Notes: generated from the sequence alone by a model not told the origin. A stretch of DNA of 58,318 bases from DATENM01 sp045807765 (GCA_045807765.1 JBJMGU010000082.1:1-58318), one strand, 5' to 3'; positions 32,339-42,057 are shown, numbered from the stretch's first letter. Program-made: numbers and translations.

Positions 32339-35300
32339 ATGAGACGACTTCGCAGAACGAAAAAGCTGGCCTCAGCAGCTATCTTCCTGATGGCTTTCGC
32401 GCTCCTGTTCCCCATTACTGTGCCCGTCGCGATGGCGCAAGCGACGACGGGCTCACTCAGGGGAGTGGTGACGGATTCGACCGGCGCGGTCATCCCCGAC
32501 GCCGATGTGACGGCTATGGAGGCCGCCACGGGCTCGGATACCAAGACCAAATCCAATAGCGATGGCCTCTACAACTTCCCCCGCCTCAAACCCGGCGTCT
32601 ACACGCTGGTTGTCCAGAAGCAGGGCTACAAAAAGCAAGAGTTCCAGCAGGTCACAATCAGCCTCGGCCAGGACACCTCAATTGATGCGGCGTTGCAGGC
32701 CGGCCAGCTCACCGAAACCGTGACGGTGACGGCGAGCGGCGAAGAGCTGATTCAGAAAGAACAGGTGCAGGTATCGACGACCTTCGAGGCGCGTAAAGTC
32801 GCCGAGCTGCCGTCGAACATCGCCGGCGGCGGTATTGATACGCTCGCGCTGCTATCGCCCGGCGTCATTCCCGGCGTTGGCAACGTCAACGGCAACGGCA
32901 CGACGTTTTCGGTCAACGGCAATCGCGCCCGCTCGAATAACTTCACGATTGACGGCGGCGACAATAACGACCTGTCGCTCGGCGGCCCGAACTACTTCGT
33001 TGATAATCAAGACATCGTCGCCGAGTTCCAGGTGATCACCAACAACTTCTCTGCCGAATACGGACGCAACCAGGGTGCCGTCGTCAACATCGTCACCAAG
33101 TCGGGCACCAACGCCTTCCACGGCACCGGCTTTGAATATCACCGCAATCGCAACTTCCTCGACACGCTCGACAACATCGAGAAGCGTGGCGGCAAGCTGA
33201 CCGGCCCGACGCCGCGAATTTACAACGTCTTCGGCGGCACCATCGGCGGCCCGATTTTGAAGGACCGACTCTTCTTCTTCGGCAGCTTCCAAGAGATCAA
33301 GGACCGCATTTCGTCGCTGGCGCTCGGCGGCAATCCGGCGATTGCCCCGGAAGACCTGGCGAAGCTTGAGACCCTGCCTGGCTACAGCACCAACCCGGCG
33401 CTGCAAGCCTTGCGCAAACTCTCGGCGTTCGCCGTTCCGAATGCCGGCGGCGGTACGGTGACCTTCCGTACAGACAAGCCGACCAACGAGATTATCACGC
33501 TCAACGGCGTTCCCTTCCACGTGCTTTACCCGTCGCGCACCTTCCCGCAGCAACTCAACGCGCCGGAGTTCAGCGCCCGCGGCGACTGGCGGATCAACAA
33601 CAACAACTCCATCTGGTTTCGCCAGCTTTATCAGAAGGCCGACAACATCAACTTCAACACCAGCACGGCGTCGGCGGGCAACATGAGCAACTTGCCGGTC
33701 ACCAGCAAGATCTCCAGCGCGAGCTGGACCAGCCAGTTGAGCAACACCTCGGTCAACGAGTTCAAGTTCATCTATAACCGCCTGGGCGTCATCTTCGGCG
33801 GCGGCTGCGAGGGCAAGTTCGCCACTTGCATTCCTGACCCTGTATCGAACATGGGCCAGACCCTGCCGAACATCGCCTTTACCGGCATTCGCAGCAATCT
33901 GACGGCCACCTCGCTGCAAACCGTCGGCCCGGCGACCAACCTGCCGCAAGGCCGCGTTGTCTCCGTCTATCAGTTCCAGGACAACTTCTCGAAGACTCTG
34001 GGCCGCCACCAGCTCAAGATGGGGGTTGACATTCGCAAGCTCACCAACACGGTGCCGTTCCTGCCGAACGTCAATGGCGCTTTCACCTTCAATGCCATCG
34101 GCACAACGACGGCAGCCCAGGCGCTGATCCAGAACCGACCGCAGCGCGCCATCGTTGCCGCCGGCCAGGTGACCATCGATTACGGTGAGACCGACCAGTT
34201 CTACTACCTGCAAGACGACTGGCGCATCAAGGACAACCTGACGTTGAACCTCGGCATGCGCTACGAGTACACAGGGCAACCCATCAACACGCTGAACAAG
34301 ATCAGCGTGGCGCGCGAGTCCGACGCGGCGCAGGCGCTCTGGAAGCAGAGCCTGCCGCTCGAATCGCGTACCGAGCCGCAGTTGCCGGCGGACAAGAACA
34401 ACTTTGCGCCGCGCTTAGGCTTTGCCTGGCGCCCGCGCTTTGGTGGCAGCGGCCTCGGTAAGATGTTGTTTGGCGAGCAGGATAAGACGGTGATTTCGGG
34501 CGGTTATTCGATCGCTTATGATCCCGTCTTCTACAACATCATGCTCAACATTTCGACGTCGTCGCCGATGGTCTTCAACAGCACGACGCTCAACACCGCG
34601 ACCGGCACGGTGGCCTTCCCACTGCCCGGCCTGAACGGACAGGCGGTGCAGGAGTTTGCCGCCTCCAGCGGCATCGTCGCGCGCAACACCTACAATCCGA
34701 AGTTCTTCAACGAGACGCTGGTGGCGCCGAACTTCCATTCGCCCTATTCCCAGCAGTGGTCGCTGAGAATTCAGCGCGAGATTGCCCGCAACAACGTTGT
34801 GGAAGTTCGCTACGTTGGCACGCATGGCGTTTCACTGTTCGCGACCCACAACGGCAACCCGCGCATTGATCGCCTGCGCAATGGCTTCACGGTGGGCGGC
34901 GTCGCCTTCCCAGGCTTCCCTGGCCTGGTTCCGACAGGGGTCACGCCGCAGGTGGCAGGTCAGGGCGGCTGCGTCGATGACCCGGCCACACCGGCGGGCA
35001 TCCTCAACGAGGCCAACACCTGTGTTGGGCGCGTGCTGCCGCAGGCGCTGCTGCGCATCCGCGACAACACGGCGCAATCGATCTACCACGCGCTGCAAGC
35101 GCGCTATGATGGTCGCATCGCCAACCAGCTCAACTTCGGCCTCGCCTATACCTGGTCGAAGGCGCTCGACAACGCCAGCGAAGTCTTCGCCTTCAATGAC
35201 GCCATCGGCTCAGAGAATCCCTTTGACACCAACGGCAATGAGCGCGGCTACTCACAGTTTGACCGCCGCCACGCGTTTGCCGCCAACTTCATCTGGGACA

Positions 35301-35971
35301 TCCCGCTGCTGAAGAACAACCACAGCCTGCTCGGCAAGATCGCCGGCGGCTGGCAGCTCAATGGCACCTACCTGCTGACGCAGGGGCAGCGCTTCACGCC
35401 GTTCTCGGCCTGGGGCGTATCCTTCCTCGGCACAGGCTATAGCGATGTCACCTGGGATGCGACCTTCATCGGCGTAGACAGCAACCGCCCGTACTACGGC
35501 AACCCGAAGGCGCCGCGCCAGTCGGTCGGTATCAGCCAGGTTGATGCCAAGATCGTCTTCGGTATTCCGATTGCCGATCCGAAAGGCTTCTACGACTTCG
35601 CACAGATTAACCTTGGCAAGGTCGTCGCCGTGACCAAGGATCAGGTGCGCTATATCGTCAACGGGCCGGGAGCCGCGCAGTTGTTTAACAACCCATACGG
35701 CACCGTCGGTCGCAACAACGAAGCCGGGCCGATCCTCAACAACCTCAACCTCGGCATCTACAAGAACTTCAAGCTTAGAGAGAAGGTCACCTTCCGTCTG
35801 AGTATGGATGCCTTCAACGCCTTCAATCACCCGAATCCGGGGATCGGCTTCCTCGCCGGCGGCGCGACACCAGGCGCCATCGTCGAAAACGCCGGCATCA
35901 ACTTCAACCTCTACGGCGAAAGTGAATACTCCCGCCGTGCCATCCAGCTCGGCGCGAAGATCATCTTCTAA
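32339..35971 (+). CDS. Large TonB-dependent receptor/OmpA-related barrel with CpepD domain
   Basis: A 1210-residue outer-membrane protein. A signal peptide (about 1-34, ending AMAQA), a carboxypeptidase-regulatory domain (about 38-118, GSLRGVVTDSTGAVIPDADV), a plug (about 130-250, FSVNGNRARSNNFTIDGGDN) and a long barrel with many Asn/Gly/aromatic strands, ending RRAIQLGAKIIF. The size and the plug style (ENLGAEYGR-like NFSAEYGRNQGAVVNIVTKSG) match the big Oar-like receptors that are numerous in Acidobacteria and are linked to polysaccharide or peptide import. AGGAGG precedes the ATG at 32339. A strong bidirectional terminator follows. Confidence 0.92.
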   Translation: MRRLRRTKKLASAAIFLMAFALLFPITVPVAMAQATTGSLRGVVTDSTGAVIPDADVTAMEAATGSDTKTKSNSDGLYNFPRLKPGVYTLVVQKQGYKKQEFQQVTISLGQDTSIDAALQAGQLTETVTVTASGEELIQKEQVQVSTTFEARKVAELPSNIAGGGIDTLALLSPGVIPGVGNVNGNGTTFSVNGNRARSNNFTIDGGDNNDLSLGGPNYFVDNQDIVAEFQVITNNFSAEYGRNQGAVVNIVTKSGTNAFHGTGFEYHRNRNFLDTLDNIEKRGGKLTGPTPRIYNVFGGTIGGPILKDRLFFFGSFQEIKDRISSLALGGNPAIAPEDLAKLETLPGYSTNPALQALRKLSAFAVPNAGGGTVTFRTDKPTNEIITLNGVPFHVLYPSRTFPQQLNAPEFSARGDWRINNNNSIWFRQLYQKADNINFNTSTASAGNMSNLPVTSKISSASWTSQLSNTSVNEFKFIYNRLGVIFGGGCEGKFATCIPDPVSNMGQTLPNIAFTGIRSNLTATSLQTVGPATNLPQGRVVSVYQFQDNFSKTLGRHQLKMGVDIRKLTNTVPFLPNVNGAFTFNAIGTTTAAQALIQNRPQRAIVAAGQVTIDYGETDQFYYLQDDWRIKDNLTLNLGMRYEYTGQPINTLNKISVARESDAAQALWKQSLPLESRTEPQLPADKNNFAPRLGFAWRPRFGGSGLGKMLFGEQDKTVISGGYSIAYDPVFYNIMLNISTSSPMVFNSTTLNTATGTVAFPLPGLNGQAVQEFAASSGIVARNTYNPKFFNETLVAPNFHSPYSQQWSLRIQREIARNNVVEVRYVGTHGVSLFATHNGNPRIDRLRNGFTVGGVAFPGFPGLVPTGVTPQVAGQGGCVDDPATPAGILNEANTCVGRVLPQALLRIRDNTAQSIYHALQARYDGRIANQLNFGLAYTWSKALDNASEVFAFNDAIGSENPFDTNGNERGYSQFDRRHAFAANFIWDIPLLKNNHSLLGKIAGGWQLNGTYLLTQGQRFTPFSAWGVSFLGTGYSDVTWDATFIGVDSNRPYYGNPKAPRQSVGISQVDAKIVFGIPIADPKGFYDFAQINLGKVVAVTKDQVRYIVNGPGAAQLFNNPYGTVGRNNEAGPILNNLNLGIYKNFKLREKVTFRLSMDAFNAFNHPNPGIGFLAGGATPGAIVENAGINFNLYGESEYSRRAIQLGAKIIF

Positions 35972-35992
35972 CCGACTGCGCCGTAGCGCATA

Positions 35993-36027
35993 AAAAAGGG
36001 CGGGACTCCGTGAGTCCCGCCCTTTTT
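35993..36027. terminator. Bidirectional intrinsic terminator
   Basis: A perfect 16-bp stem, AAAAAGGGCGGGACTC (35993-36008) with GAGTCCCGCCCTTTTT (36012-36027), and a 3-nt loop. The A/T ends provide T-tracts on both strands, fitting the convergent receptor and VWA genes. Confidence 0.93.
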
Positions 36028-36049
36028 GTTTCGATCAACGCCGCGAGAT

Positions 36050-38206
36050 TTAATTCACGACCACGAAGTCCATGCTGCGGGTGACGGTCTGCGCCTTCTT
36101 GTCGGCGAGCAGGTCGGTGACCACAATGGTCATCGTGTAGCGCCCGGGCTTGACACCCGATAATCCCAACTGCCCCCACTTGACCAGCGCCGCGTCTTTG
36201 CCCGCGGGCGTCACCGATTCTTCGGGCTGTTTGAAGAGCGTCTGGCCGTTCTGGCTGATCGTCATCTGCGTCTGTATCTGCGGCTTGCTGTCTTTCGCTT
36301 TGGCATTATAGATGATCAGCGCGTAGCGCAAATCTTGCTTGCGCGACATCTGGCGATTGGCGGTAATCGGCGTCGGCGCTTCGGACTTGGTCTCGCCAAC
36401 CGGCACCGAAGCAAGCAGCAGGCTGCTGGCGCTCAGCCGACCTTTGGAGAGGTCGGGGATTTCGAGGTAGCGCGACAGCGTGCCGATGCTTTCGGTCTTG
36501 TTGTCGCGCACCGCGATGCGAATCTGGTAAGCGCCCGGCGGCAGCGTCGCCGTTGTCGCATACGGCAGCCCGTCTTTGTTCACCCGACTAAAGTCGGCGG
36601 GCGTCAGGTCGGGCCGCATGGTCTCGCTGAAGCCGCCACGCAATTTCCCGAACTGGTCGAAGACGAATCCGGCAACATCCAGATCGGCCTGTTGCTTGTC
36701 GCCCACCTGCTCGAAGCGCAGCTTCCTCGGATCGATGACCACGTTGATATCGATGCCTCCTTGATTCTGCCCCACCGGCTTGTACAGCACCATCGCGTCG
36801 AGACTGACATCGCGGCGCGCCAGCGGCGACTTGATGGCCGCCAGCATCTGCTCTTGCTTGGTCGTCGGCGGCGCAACGGGCGCATCGGCGCGCGCCAGGT
36901 AGCCGCGCCGGCTGTAGACCTTCAAGCCTTCGCCTTTGGCCTTGACTTCGATCTTGCGAAAGTCGCCGTTGAATTTGCCGTCGAGCGGCGTGTAGGCCAG
37001 CAGGTAATAGCCCTCGCTGGTCTGGATGATCTTGCGCAGGCCGTCGTCAAAATCATTCTTTCCCAGAACCGCAATGCCGCCGGTCGTCGAAGCCAGCACA
37101 CGTAATCCCATGTGCGCGTCCATCTGATCGAAGGGATTCCGATAGCCGAACTGCGCTTCGTCAGGGATGCGGCCAAAGCCAGTGCTGTTCCGGTTGCTCG
37201 AACCCGCGACCGGATCAGAGTTGGCTGTGCTGGCGCCCATCGCGCTGCGGGCCGGCGTGTCTTCGAAGCCGGCGACGCCGCTGTAGGCTTGCAGGCCGCG
37301 GATGTCCATCGTGTTGATGGCGACGCCGGCGCGCGTCGCTTTGTCCGTGAGCAGGTTGAGGAAGCCTGCCACTGCGCCGGCTTCGGTGCCAGGGTTGGCG
37401 CTGAGGATGGGCAACCCGCCGGAGATCAACACCAGCGACTTGCGTCCCGGCAACTGCTTCATGCTGTCGATGACGAAACCCGCCGTGCTGAGACTCATGT
37501 ACGAGCGCAGCAGCTTGTTGGTGTCGTCGAGCGGATTCTCTGTTTCGGGAATGTCTTCGCCCTGGTCGGCGGTTTGAGCCGTCATGTCGGTGCCAGCCGG
37601 CTGCGGGTCTAACTTCGGCGTCGGCGGGTTATGAAATGCGCCGAGCGGGTGCGACGACGGCGTCAGCGCGGCGATGGCGCGGCGCAGCAATTCTTTGTCG
37701 GTGGTGAACTGCTGGAGCAAGCCTTTGCCGCCGACCGTGCGCACGATGGCCACCAGATCGGTCGGCTGCATCTGCGCGTCTACGAAATTCGTCAGCATCT
37801 GCCGCAGGTAGGTCAGGTCTTCGTAACGGGTCGTCAAGTCGTCAACGACGAAGGCAAAGATGCGCCGCACATCGCGCTCGCTCAGCCCCTGTGCCCCGGT
37901 GTCGCCCGGCTTCGGAGCATCTTTCGGGGCATCTGCCCGAGCAGCGCCTTTGACGGCGCGCGGCTGGGTGGCGTCAACGAACTCGAAGAAGTTGACGAGT
38001 TGCTTCTTGCCGCCCTCGTAGAGTTCGAAGTCGTCCTTGCCGAGTCCCTTGACGACGCGCCCGGTCTTATCGGTGACGACGACATCGATCTGCACCAGCT
38101 CGGTGCTGATCCGCACCGGCTGATCTTCGCCTGCCTTCTGCGTCTGCGGCCATGCCGGGCCAGACAATGCTATGAAGAGCAGAGTGATCGCGATTACTTT
38201 CCGCAT
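36050..38206 (-). CDS. VWFA-related acidobacterial domain protein (first paralogue)
   Basis: A 718-residue exported protein. A signal peptide (about 1-20) is followed by a conserved segment (VRISTELVQIDVVVTDKTGR, then KDDFELYEGGKKQ), a von Willebrand A-like domain (about 90-400, with KSLVLISGGLPI) and a C-terminal beta-rich half (about 420-718). The layout matches the acidobacterial VWFA-related family (TIGR03436 type). The canonical MIDAS DxSxS is not evident, so metal-dependent binding is uncertain. AGGAGG precedes the ATG. It is the downstream member of a tandem pair with 34 bases between. Confidence 0.88.
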   Translation of the reverse strand: MRKVIAITLLFIALSGPAWPQTQKAGEDQPVRISTELVQIDVVVTDKTGRVVKGLGKDDFELYEGGKKQLVNFFEFVDATQPRAVKGAARADAPKDAPKPGDTGAQGLSERDVRRIFAFVVDDLTTRYEDLTYLRQMLTNFVDAQMQPTDLVAIVRTVGGKGLLQQFTTDKELLRRAIAALTPSSHPLGAFHNPPTPKLDPQPAGTDMTAQTADQGEDIPETENPLDDTNKLLRSYMSLSTAGFVIDSMKQLPGRKSLVLISGGLPILSANPGTEAGAVAGFLNLLTDKATRAGVAINTMDIRGLQAYSGVAGFEDTPARSAMGASTANSDPVAGSSNRNSTGFGRIPDEAQFGYRNPFDQMDAHMGLRVLASTTGGIAVLGKNDFDDGLRKIIQTSEGYYLLAYTPLDGKFNGDFRKIEVKAKGEGLKVYSRRGYLARADAPVAPPTTKQEQMLAAIKSPLARRDVSLDAMVLYKPVGQNQGGIDINVVIDPRKLRFEQVGDKQQADLDVAGFVFDQFGKLRGGFSETMRPDLTPADFSRVNKDGLPYATTATLPPGAYQIRIAVRDNKTESIGTLSRYLEIPDLSKGRLSASSLLLASVPVGETKSEAPTPITANRQMSRKQDLRYALIIYNAKAKDSKPQIQTQMTISQNGQTLFKQPEESVTPAGKDAALVKWGQLGLSGVKPGRYTMTIVVTDLLADKKAQTVTRSMDFVVVN

Positions 38207-38240
38207 AGGTGCCTCCTGATTTTGACGGTATGGTCGTGGC

Positions 38241-40325
38241 TCAGTCTATCACGACGAAGTCCATGCTACGAATGACCGGCAGTGCCTTTTTGTCGGCAAG
38301 CTGATCGGTGATTCGCAGCGTCATGGTGTAGCGGCCGGGCTTGACCCTGGCCATCCCCAGTTGGCCGAGCTTGATCAACTGCGTGGGGTTGTTGCCCGCC
38401 GCAACCTCCTGTTCCGGCTCTCGGTAGACCGGCTGTCCGTTCTGGCTGATGACGAGCTGCGTCCGCACCTGCGGATGGCCGCCTTTCAGCTTCGGATTAT
38501 AGATAACCACGGCATAGCGCAAGTCTTGCTGACGCGACACACGCCGGCTTGCGGTCAGCAGCGTCGGGGTTCCTTTGACCTCTCCCGGCGAAGCCGCACT
38601 CAGCAATAGGCTGCTTGCGGTGAATCCCGCCCGCAGCAGGTTGGGAATCTCCAGGTAGCGCGAAACGCTGCCGATGGTCGCCGCTTTGTTGTCGCGGACA
38701 GCGAGCCGAATCTGGTAGACGCCTGCCGGCAGCGTCGCCGTTGTCGCGTACGGCAGCCCGCCTTCTCTCACCGTTTCGGCAAGCTGCTCGGGCGTCAGGC
38801 TTGCGGTGATCGTCTGGCTGAAGCCGCCGCGCAGTCGTCCCATCTCGTCATAGACGAAGCCGACCACGTCATAGTTGGCTTGCTCTCTGCCGTCCACCTC
38901 TTGAAAGGTGAGCTTCTTCGGATCGATCACCAGACTGATGTCTATCGCGCCTTTGTTGGGCGTCGCCGCTTTGTATGTGACGGTCGCCTCAAGATCGATA
39001 TCGTGGCGCGCGACCGGCGACTTGATGGCGGCAAGCACCTGCTCCTGCTTGGTGGCGGGCGCGGCAGCGGCGCGCTCCTCGCGCGCAAAGTAACCGCGCC
39101 GGCTGTAGACTTTCAGGTCTTTGTTTTTGACCCGGACTTCGACTTTGCGGAAGTCGCCTTTAAAGCTGGTATCGAGCGGCGTGTAGGCGAGCAGATAATA
39201 AGCCTCGCTGGCACCGATGATCTGCGTCAGTCCTTCGTCAAAGTTGTTTTTGTTCAGCACGGCGATGCCGCCGGTGTTGGCTGCCAATGTCCTCAACCCT
39301 TGCTGCGCCTCGATCACATCGAAAGGGCTTTTGTAGCCGAACTGGGCGTCGTCGGGCAGCCGCCCGAAAGCCCGCGGGCTGCTGGTTCCCAGAGCGCTGA
39401 CGCCGGCGGTGTCGGCAAAGTCGGCGACGCCGCTATGGGCTTTCATGCCGCGGATGTCGAAGGTGTTGATGGCGACACCGGCACGCGCCGCCTTATCGGT
39501 CAACGAGCTTAAAACGTTCGATATGTTGGCGGCGGAATTGCCCTGGTTCGGGCTGAAGATCGGCAGGCCGCTCGATACCAGGATCATCGATTTGCGCCCC
39601 GGCAACTGCCTCAAGCTGTCGATGACATAGCTCGCCGTCCCCAGGCTCATATAGGCTCGCAACATGCTGTTGGTGTCCGACTGCGCGCCGCTGATGTCGC
39701 CGCCGCTGTCACCACCGCCCGTTGGCTGCGGCATATCGCCGAGCGTTCTGGAATCGGGCGCTTCAAACGCGCTCAAGGCGTGCGGCGAGGGGCCGAGCGC
39801 GGCGATGGCGCGGCGCAGCAGCGCTTTGTCGGTGGTGAATTGCTGGAGCAAGCCTTTGCCGCCGACCGTGCGCACGATGGCCACCAGATCGGTCGGCTGC
39901 ATCTGCGCGTCTACGAAATTCGTCAGCATCTGCCGCACGAAGGTGATGTCGGTAGCGCGTATCTCCAGGTCATCGATGATAAAGGCGAAGATGCGCCGGA
40001 TGTCGGTTTCGCCCGGCCCTTGCGCGGACGGCGGATGCTCAGGAACAGCGGCTGGCTTCTGGCCCCCCGGTCGCTCTCCTTTGACGGCATCAACCAGTTC
40101 GAAGAAGCTGACGAGCTGCTTCTTGCCGTTCTCGTAAAGCTCGAAGTCGTCCTTGCTGAGTCCCTTGACGACGCGCCCGGTCTTATCGGTGACGACGACA
40201 TCGATCTGCACCAGCTCGGTGCTGATCCGCACCGGCTGATCTTCGCCTGCCTTCTGCGTCTGCGGCCATGCCGGGCCGCACAACGCCATGATAAGAAGCA
40301 GGCCAACCATGATGAGCCTTCGCAT
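38241..40325 (-). CDS. VWFA-related acidobacterial domain protein (second paralogue)
   Basis: A 694-residue paralogue of the neighbouring gene with the same order: signal peptide, the VRISTELVQIDVVVTDKTGR segment, VWA-like domain (KSMILVSSGLPIF) and a beta-rich C-terminal half, ending VIRSMDFVVID. Start at 40325, after TGGAGG; a TTG four codons upstream overlaps that site and was rejected. Two stretches of about 140 bases are almost identical between the paralogues while the rest is clearly more diverged. A different Gly/Asp-rich insert lies before the VWA core (around residues 200-225). Function unknown; the family is exported and often multi-copy. Confidence 0.88.
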   Translation of the reverse strand: MRRLIMVGLLLIMALCGPAWPQTQKAGEDQPVRISTELVQIDVVVTDKTGRVVKGLSKDDFELYENGKKQLVSFFELVDAVKGERPGGQKPAAVPEHPPSAQGPGETDIRRIFAFIIDDLEIRATDITFVRQMLTNFVDAQMQPTDLVAIVRTVGGKGLLQQFTTDKALLRRAIAALGPSPHALSAFEAPDSRTLGDMPQPTGGGDSGGDISGAQSDTNSMLRAYMSLGTASYVIDSLRQLPGRKSMILVSSGLPIFSPNQGNSAANISNVLSSLTDKAARAGVAINTFDIRGMKAHSGVADFADTAGVSALGTSSPRAFGRLPDDAQFGYKSPFDVIEAQQGLRTLAANTGGIAVLNKNNFDEGLTQIIGASEAYYLLAYTPLDTSFKGDFRKVEVRVKNKDLKVYSRRGYFAREERAAAAPATKQEQVLAAIKSPVARHDIDLEATVTYKAATPNKGAIDISLVIDPKKLTFQEVDGREQANYDVVGFVYDEMGRLRGGFSQTITASLTPEQLAETVREGGLPYATTATLPAGVYQIRLAVRDNKAATIGSVSRYLEIPNLLRAGFTASSLLLSAASPGEVKGTPTLLTASRRVSRQQDLRYAVVIYNPKLKGGHPQVRTQLVISQNGQPVYREPEQEVAAGNNPTQLIKLGQLGMARVKPGRYTMTLRITDQLADKKALPVIRSMDFVVID

Positions 40326-40482
40326 AGATGCCTCCAAAGGATTGGACAGCGGGCGTGGTAAAAGGAAACCGCATTATATCACCAACACCGCTGGCCAGAT
40401 GAACAAATCAGAAGGGCGACGGGAGTTTTATCCGGCGCGATGACAAACCCATTCGTTGAATGCGGGCCGGCGGCAGCTTTCT

Positions 40483-40519
40483 TCCAATTTTTCGTAAAAA
40501 CTTCCAGAATCTTGGATAT
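40483..40519 (+). promoter_or_regulatory. 37-bp upstream motif, copy before the first RNA element
   Basis: TTTTTCGTAA is followed by the palindrome TCCAGAATCTTGGA (40503-40516). It matches the 41946 copy almost exactly and the 32078 copy in layout. It lies about 75 bases upstream of the conserved 111-nt block. Confidence 0.6.
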
Positions 40520-40593
40520 TTCTCGCGGCGATCAACTGCCCGATTTTGATCAAAAGCTTACCTGGCCAGGGTTTGCCCGATGGCCTTCGTCGC

Positions 40594-40704
40594 GGTATCG
40601 CGATTGCTATGTGTAAAGCTGCACATCCTTAGAATCTCTACCATTCTGTTCTGAACTTTGAGGCGAGGTCGTTACCCGGGCACGGTGGCGACCTCCAATT
40701 TTTT
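40594..40704 (+). ncRNA. Candidate small RNA, copy 1
   Basis: A 111-nt block about 90% identical to 42058-42168. It has a conserved single-stranded-looking core rich in CU (containing CACATCCTTAGAATCTCTAC) and a terminal stem, GAGGTCGTTACC (40665-40676) with GGTGGCGACCTC (40684-40695), then TTTTTT. Differences between copies in the stem keep pairing, including one C-G to U-A exchange. The CCUU segment could pair with AAGG ribosome-binding sites. It may be a free small RNA or a leader/attenuator for the TPR gene 158 bases downstream. Not recognised as a known RNA family. Confidence 0.6.
40665..40704 (+). terminator. Intrinsic terminator of candidate RNA copy 1
   Basis: A 12-bp stem with two G-U pairs, a 7-nt loop (CGGGCAC), then CAATTTTTT. 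Confidence 0.8.
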
Positions 40705-40862
40705 CTTCAGGATTCGGCGAGCCGACGCAGAGTCAGGAATCCGCTTCATTCGCGCTATCATTTCGCATAGAATATTTCGCTGCCGGTTCACCGCGCTTAT
40801 CAGAGGACATCCGGCTCTCGACTACCGCGCGCGACCTGAGTGCTGAGATTCGGAGGACGGTG

Positions 40863-41888
40863 ATGACATTACAAACAACGCTGTTTCGCAGTTGCGCCCT
40901 GGCTTTGGCCCTTGTCGGGCTAGCCGCCGCCGCGCACGCGCAATCGGACAATCCGACAAGGCGCGCGCCAACCGTAGACAGCACAGCAGTCGGAAGCATC
41001 TCCGGCCATGTGACGCTGCCCTCGGGCGATTCGATCAACAACCGCGTGCGGATCACGCTGACGACGCTGAATGATCCCGGCATGGCGGGCTTCACAGACA
41101 ATAACGGCAGCTTCACGTTCAGCAATCTGCGGGCGGGCAATTACAACATTGAAGTAGTCGGTGACGCCAAGCTCTACGAGCCGACGACCGAGCAGGTCTT
41201 GCTGCCGCGCGGCGCGAGCATTACCGTGACTATCGCGCTTCGCGAAAAAAGCGCCACGGCAGAAAAGAAACCCGCCGGCAATGTGGTTTCGGCAGCAGAG
41301 TCGGACGAAAAAGTGCCGGAGGCGGCGAGAAAGGAATACGAGCGGGCGACTCGCCTGGTCAGCGACGGCAAGCTCGCCGAGTCGGTCGAAGCGTTCAAGC
41401 GGGCGCTGGCTATCTTTCCAAATTATCTGCGAGCGCACAACGACCTGGGGGCGCAATACCTCAAGCTCAAGCAACTGGATGCGGCGGTCGCCGAATTCGA
41501 AGCGGCGCTCGACATCAACCCGAAGGTTTTCAACCCCAGGCTCAATTTAGGCATCGCCCACCTTGAGCGGAATAATCTCTCGGAAGCATTGGAGCAGTTC
41601 ACCCAGGCGATTTCACTAGACAGCTCTTCAGCCTCCGCGCACCTCTACCTCGGCGTCGCCCTGGAAAAGACCGACGAGCTCGCGAGCGCTGAACGCGAGC
41701 TGCGCTCGGCGCTGTCGCTTGGTGGCCAGCCCTTTGCGGTGGCGCATTTCCATCTCGCACAGGTGCAGATGAAAAAGGGCGACAAGGAACAGACGGTAAA
41801 CGAGCTGACGCTCTTTCTGAAAGAGTCGCCCGATAACGAGCTGGCCGGGCGCGCGCGCCGCATACTCGATGAGCTGAAACAGCAATAA
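40863..41888 (+). CDS. Exported TPR protein with carboxypeptidase-regulatory domain
   Basis: A 341-residue protein: signal peptide (about 1-27, ending AAHAQS), a carboxypeptidase-regulatory-like beta domain (about 43-115, SISGHVTLPSG and NGSFTFSNLRAGNYNIEVVG), then five or so tetratricopeptide repeats (about 145-335, e.g. PNYLRAHNDLGAQYLKLKQ). TPRs mediate protein-protein contacts; together the two domains suggest an envelope scaffold. GGAGG lies six bases before the ATG at 40863; a GTG directly upstream is too close to the site. The gene is flanked on both sides by the 111-nt elements, which is unusual. Confidence 0.88.
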   Translation: MTLQTTLFRSCALALALVGLAAAAHAQSDNPTRRAPTVDSTAVGSISGHVTLPSGDSINNRVRITLTTLNDPGMAGFTDNNGSFTFSNLRAGNYNIEVVGDAKLYEPTTEQVLLPRGASITVTIALREKSATAEKKPAGNVVSAAESDEKVPEAARKEYERATRLVSDGKLAESVEAFKRALAIFPNYLRAHNDLGAQYLKLKQLDAAVAEFEAALDINPKVFNPRLNLGIAHLERNNLSEALEQFTQAISLDSSSASAHLYLGVALEKTDELASAERELRSALSLGGQPFAVAHFHLAQVQMKKGDKEQTVNELTLFLKESPDNELAGRARRILDELKQQ

Positions 41889-41945
41889 GGACGACCGGCG
41901 CGGCTGCGGTTGTGTCGAGCCCAGGAAGGCTTTCGTCGGCGCATT

Positions 41946-41982
41946 TCCAATTTTTCGTAAATACTTCCAGAATCTTGGAAAC
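41946..41982 (+). promoter_or_regulatory. 37-bp upstream motif, copy before the second RNA element
   Basis: TTTTTCGTAA is followed by the perfect palindrome TTCCAGAATCTTGGAA (41965-41980). It sits about 75 bases before the conserved 111-nt block, as in the first copy, although the sequence in between has diverged. Confidence 0.6.
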
Positions 41983-42057
41983 GCAGCCACCGCCGCGCAT
42001 CGCGCATTATCCCCTAAAAGCTTTCCAGGCTATAACTTGAGACCGTGCATGGGTTAC

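Larger units (their letters stand above)
40326..40862. other. Intergenic region holding the first 111-nt element
   Basis: A 537-base stretch between a minus-strand VWA gene and a plus-strand TPR gene. It contains the 37-bp motif (40483-40519), the candidate RNA with its terminator (40594-40704) and a GGAGG site (40852-40856). Between 40705 and 40850 nothing further was recognised. Confidence 0.7.

Noticed and set aside
32852..34279. A 475-codon minus-strand open frame inside the large TonB receptor
   Set aside because: No recognisable domains; the plus-strand receptor with signal peptide and ribosome-binding site explains the DNA.
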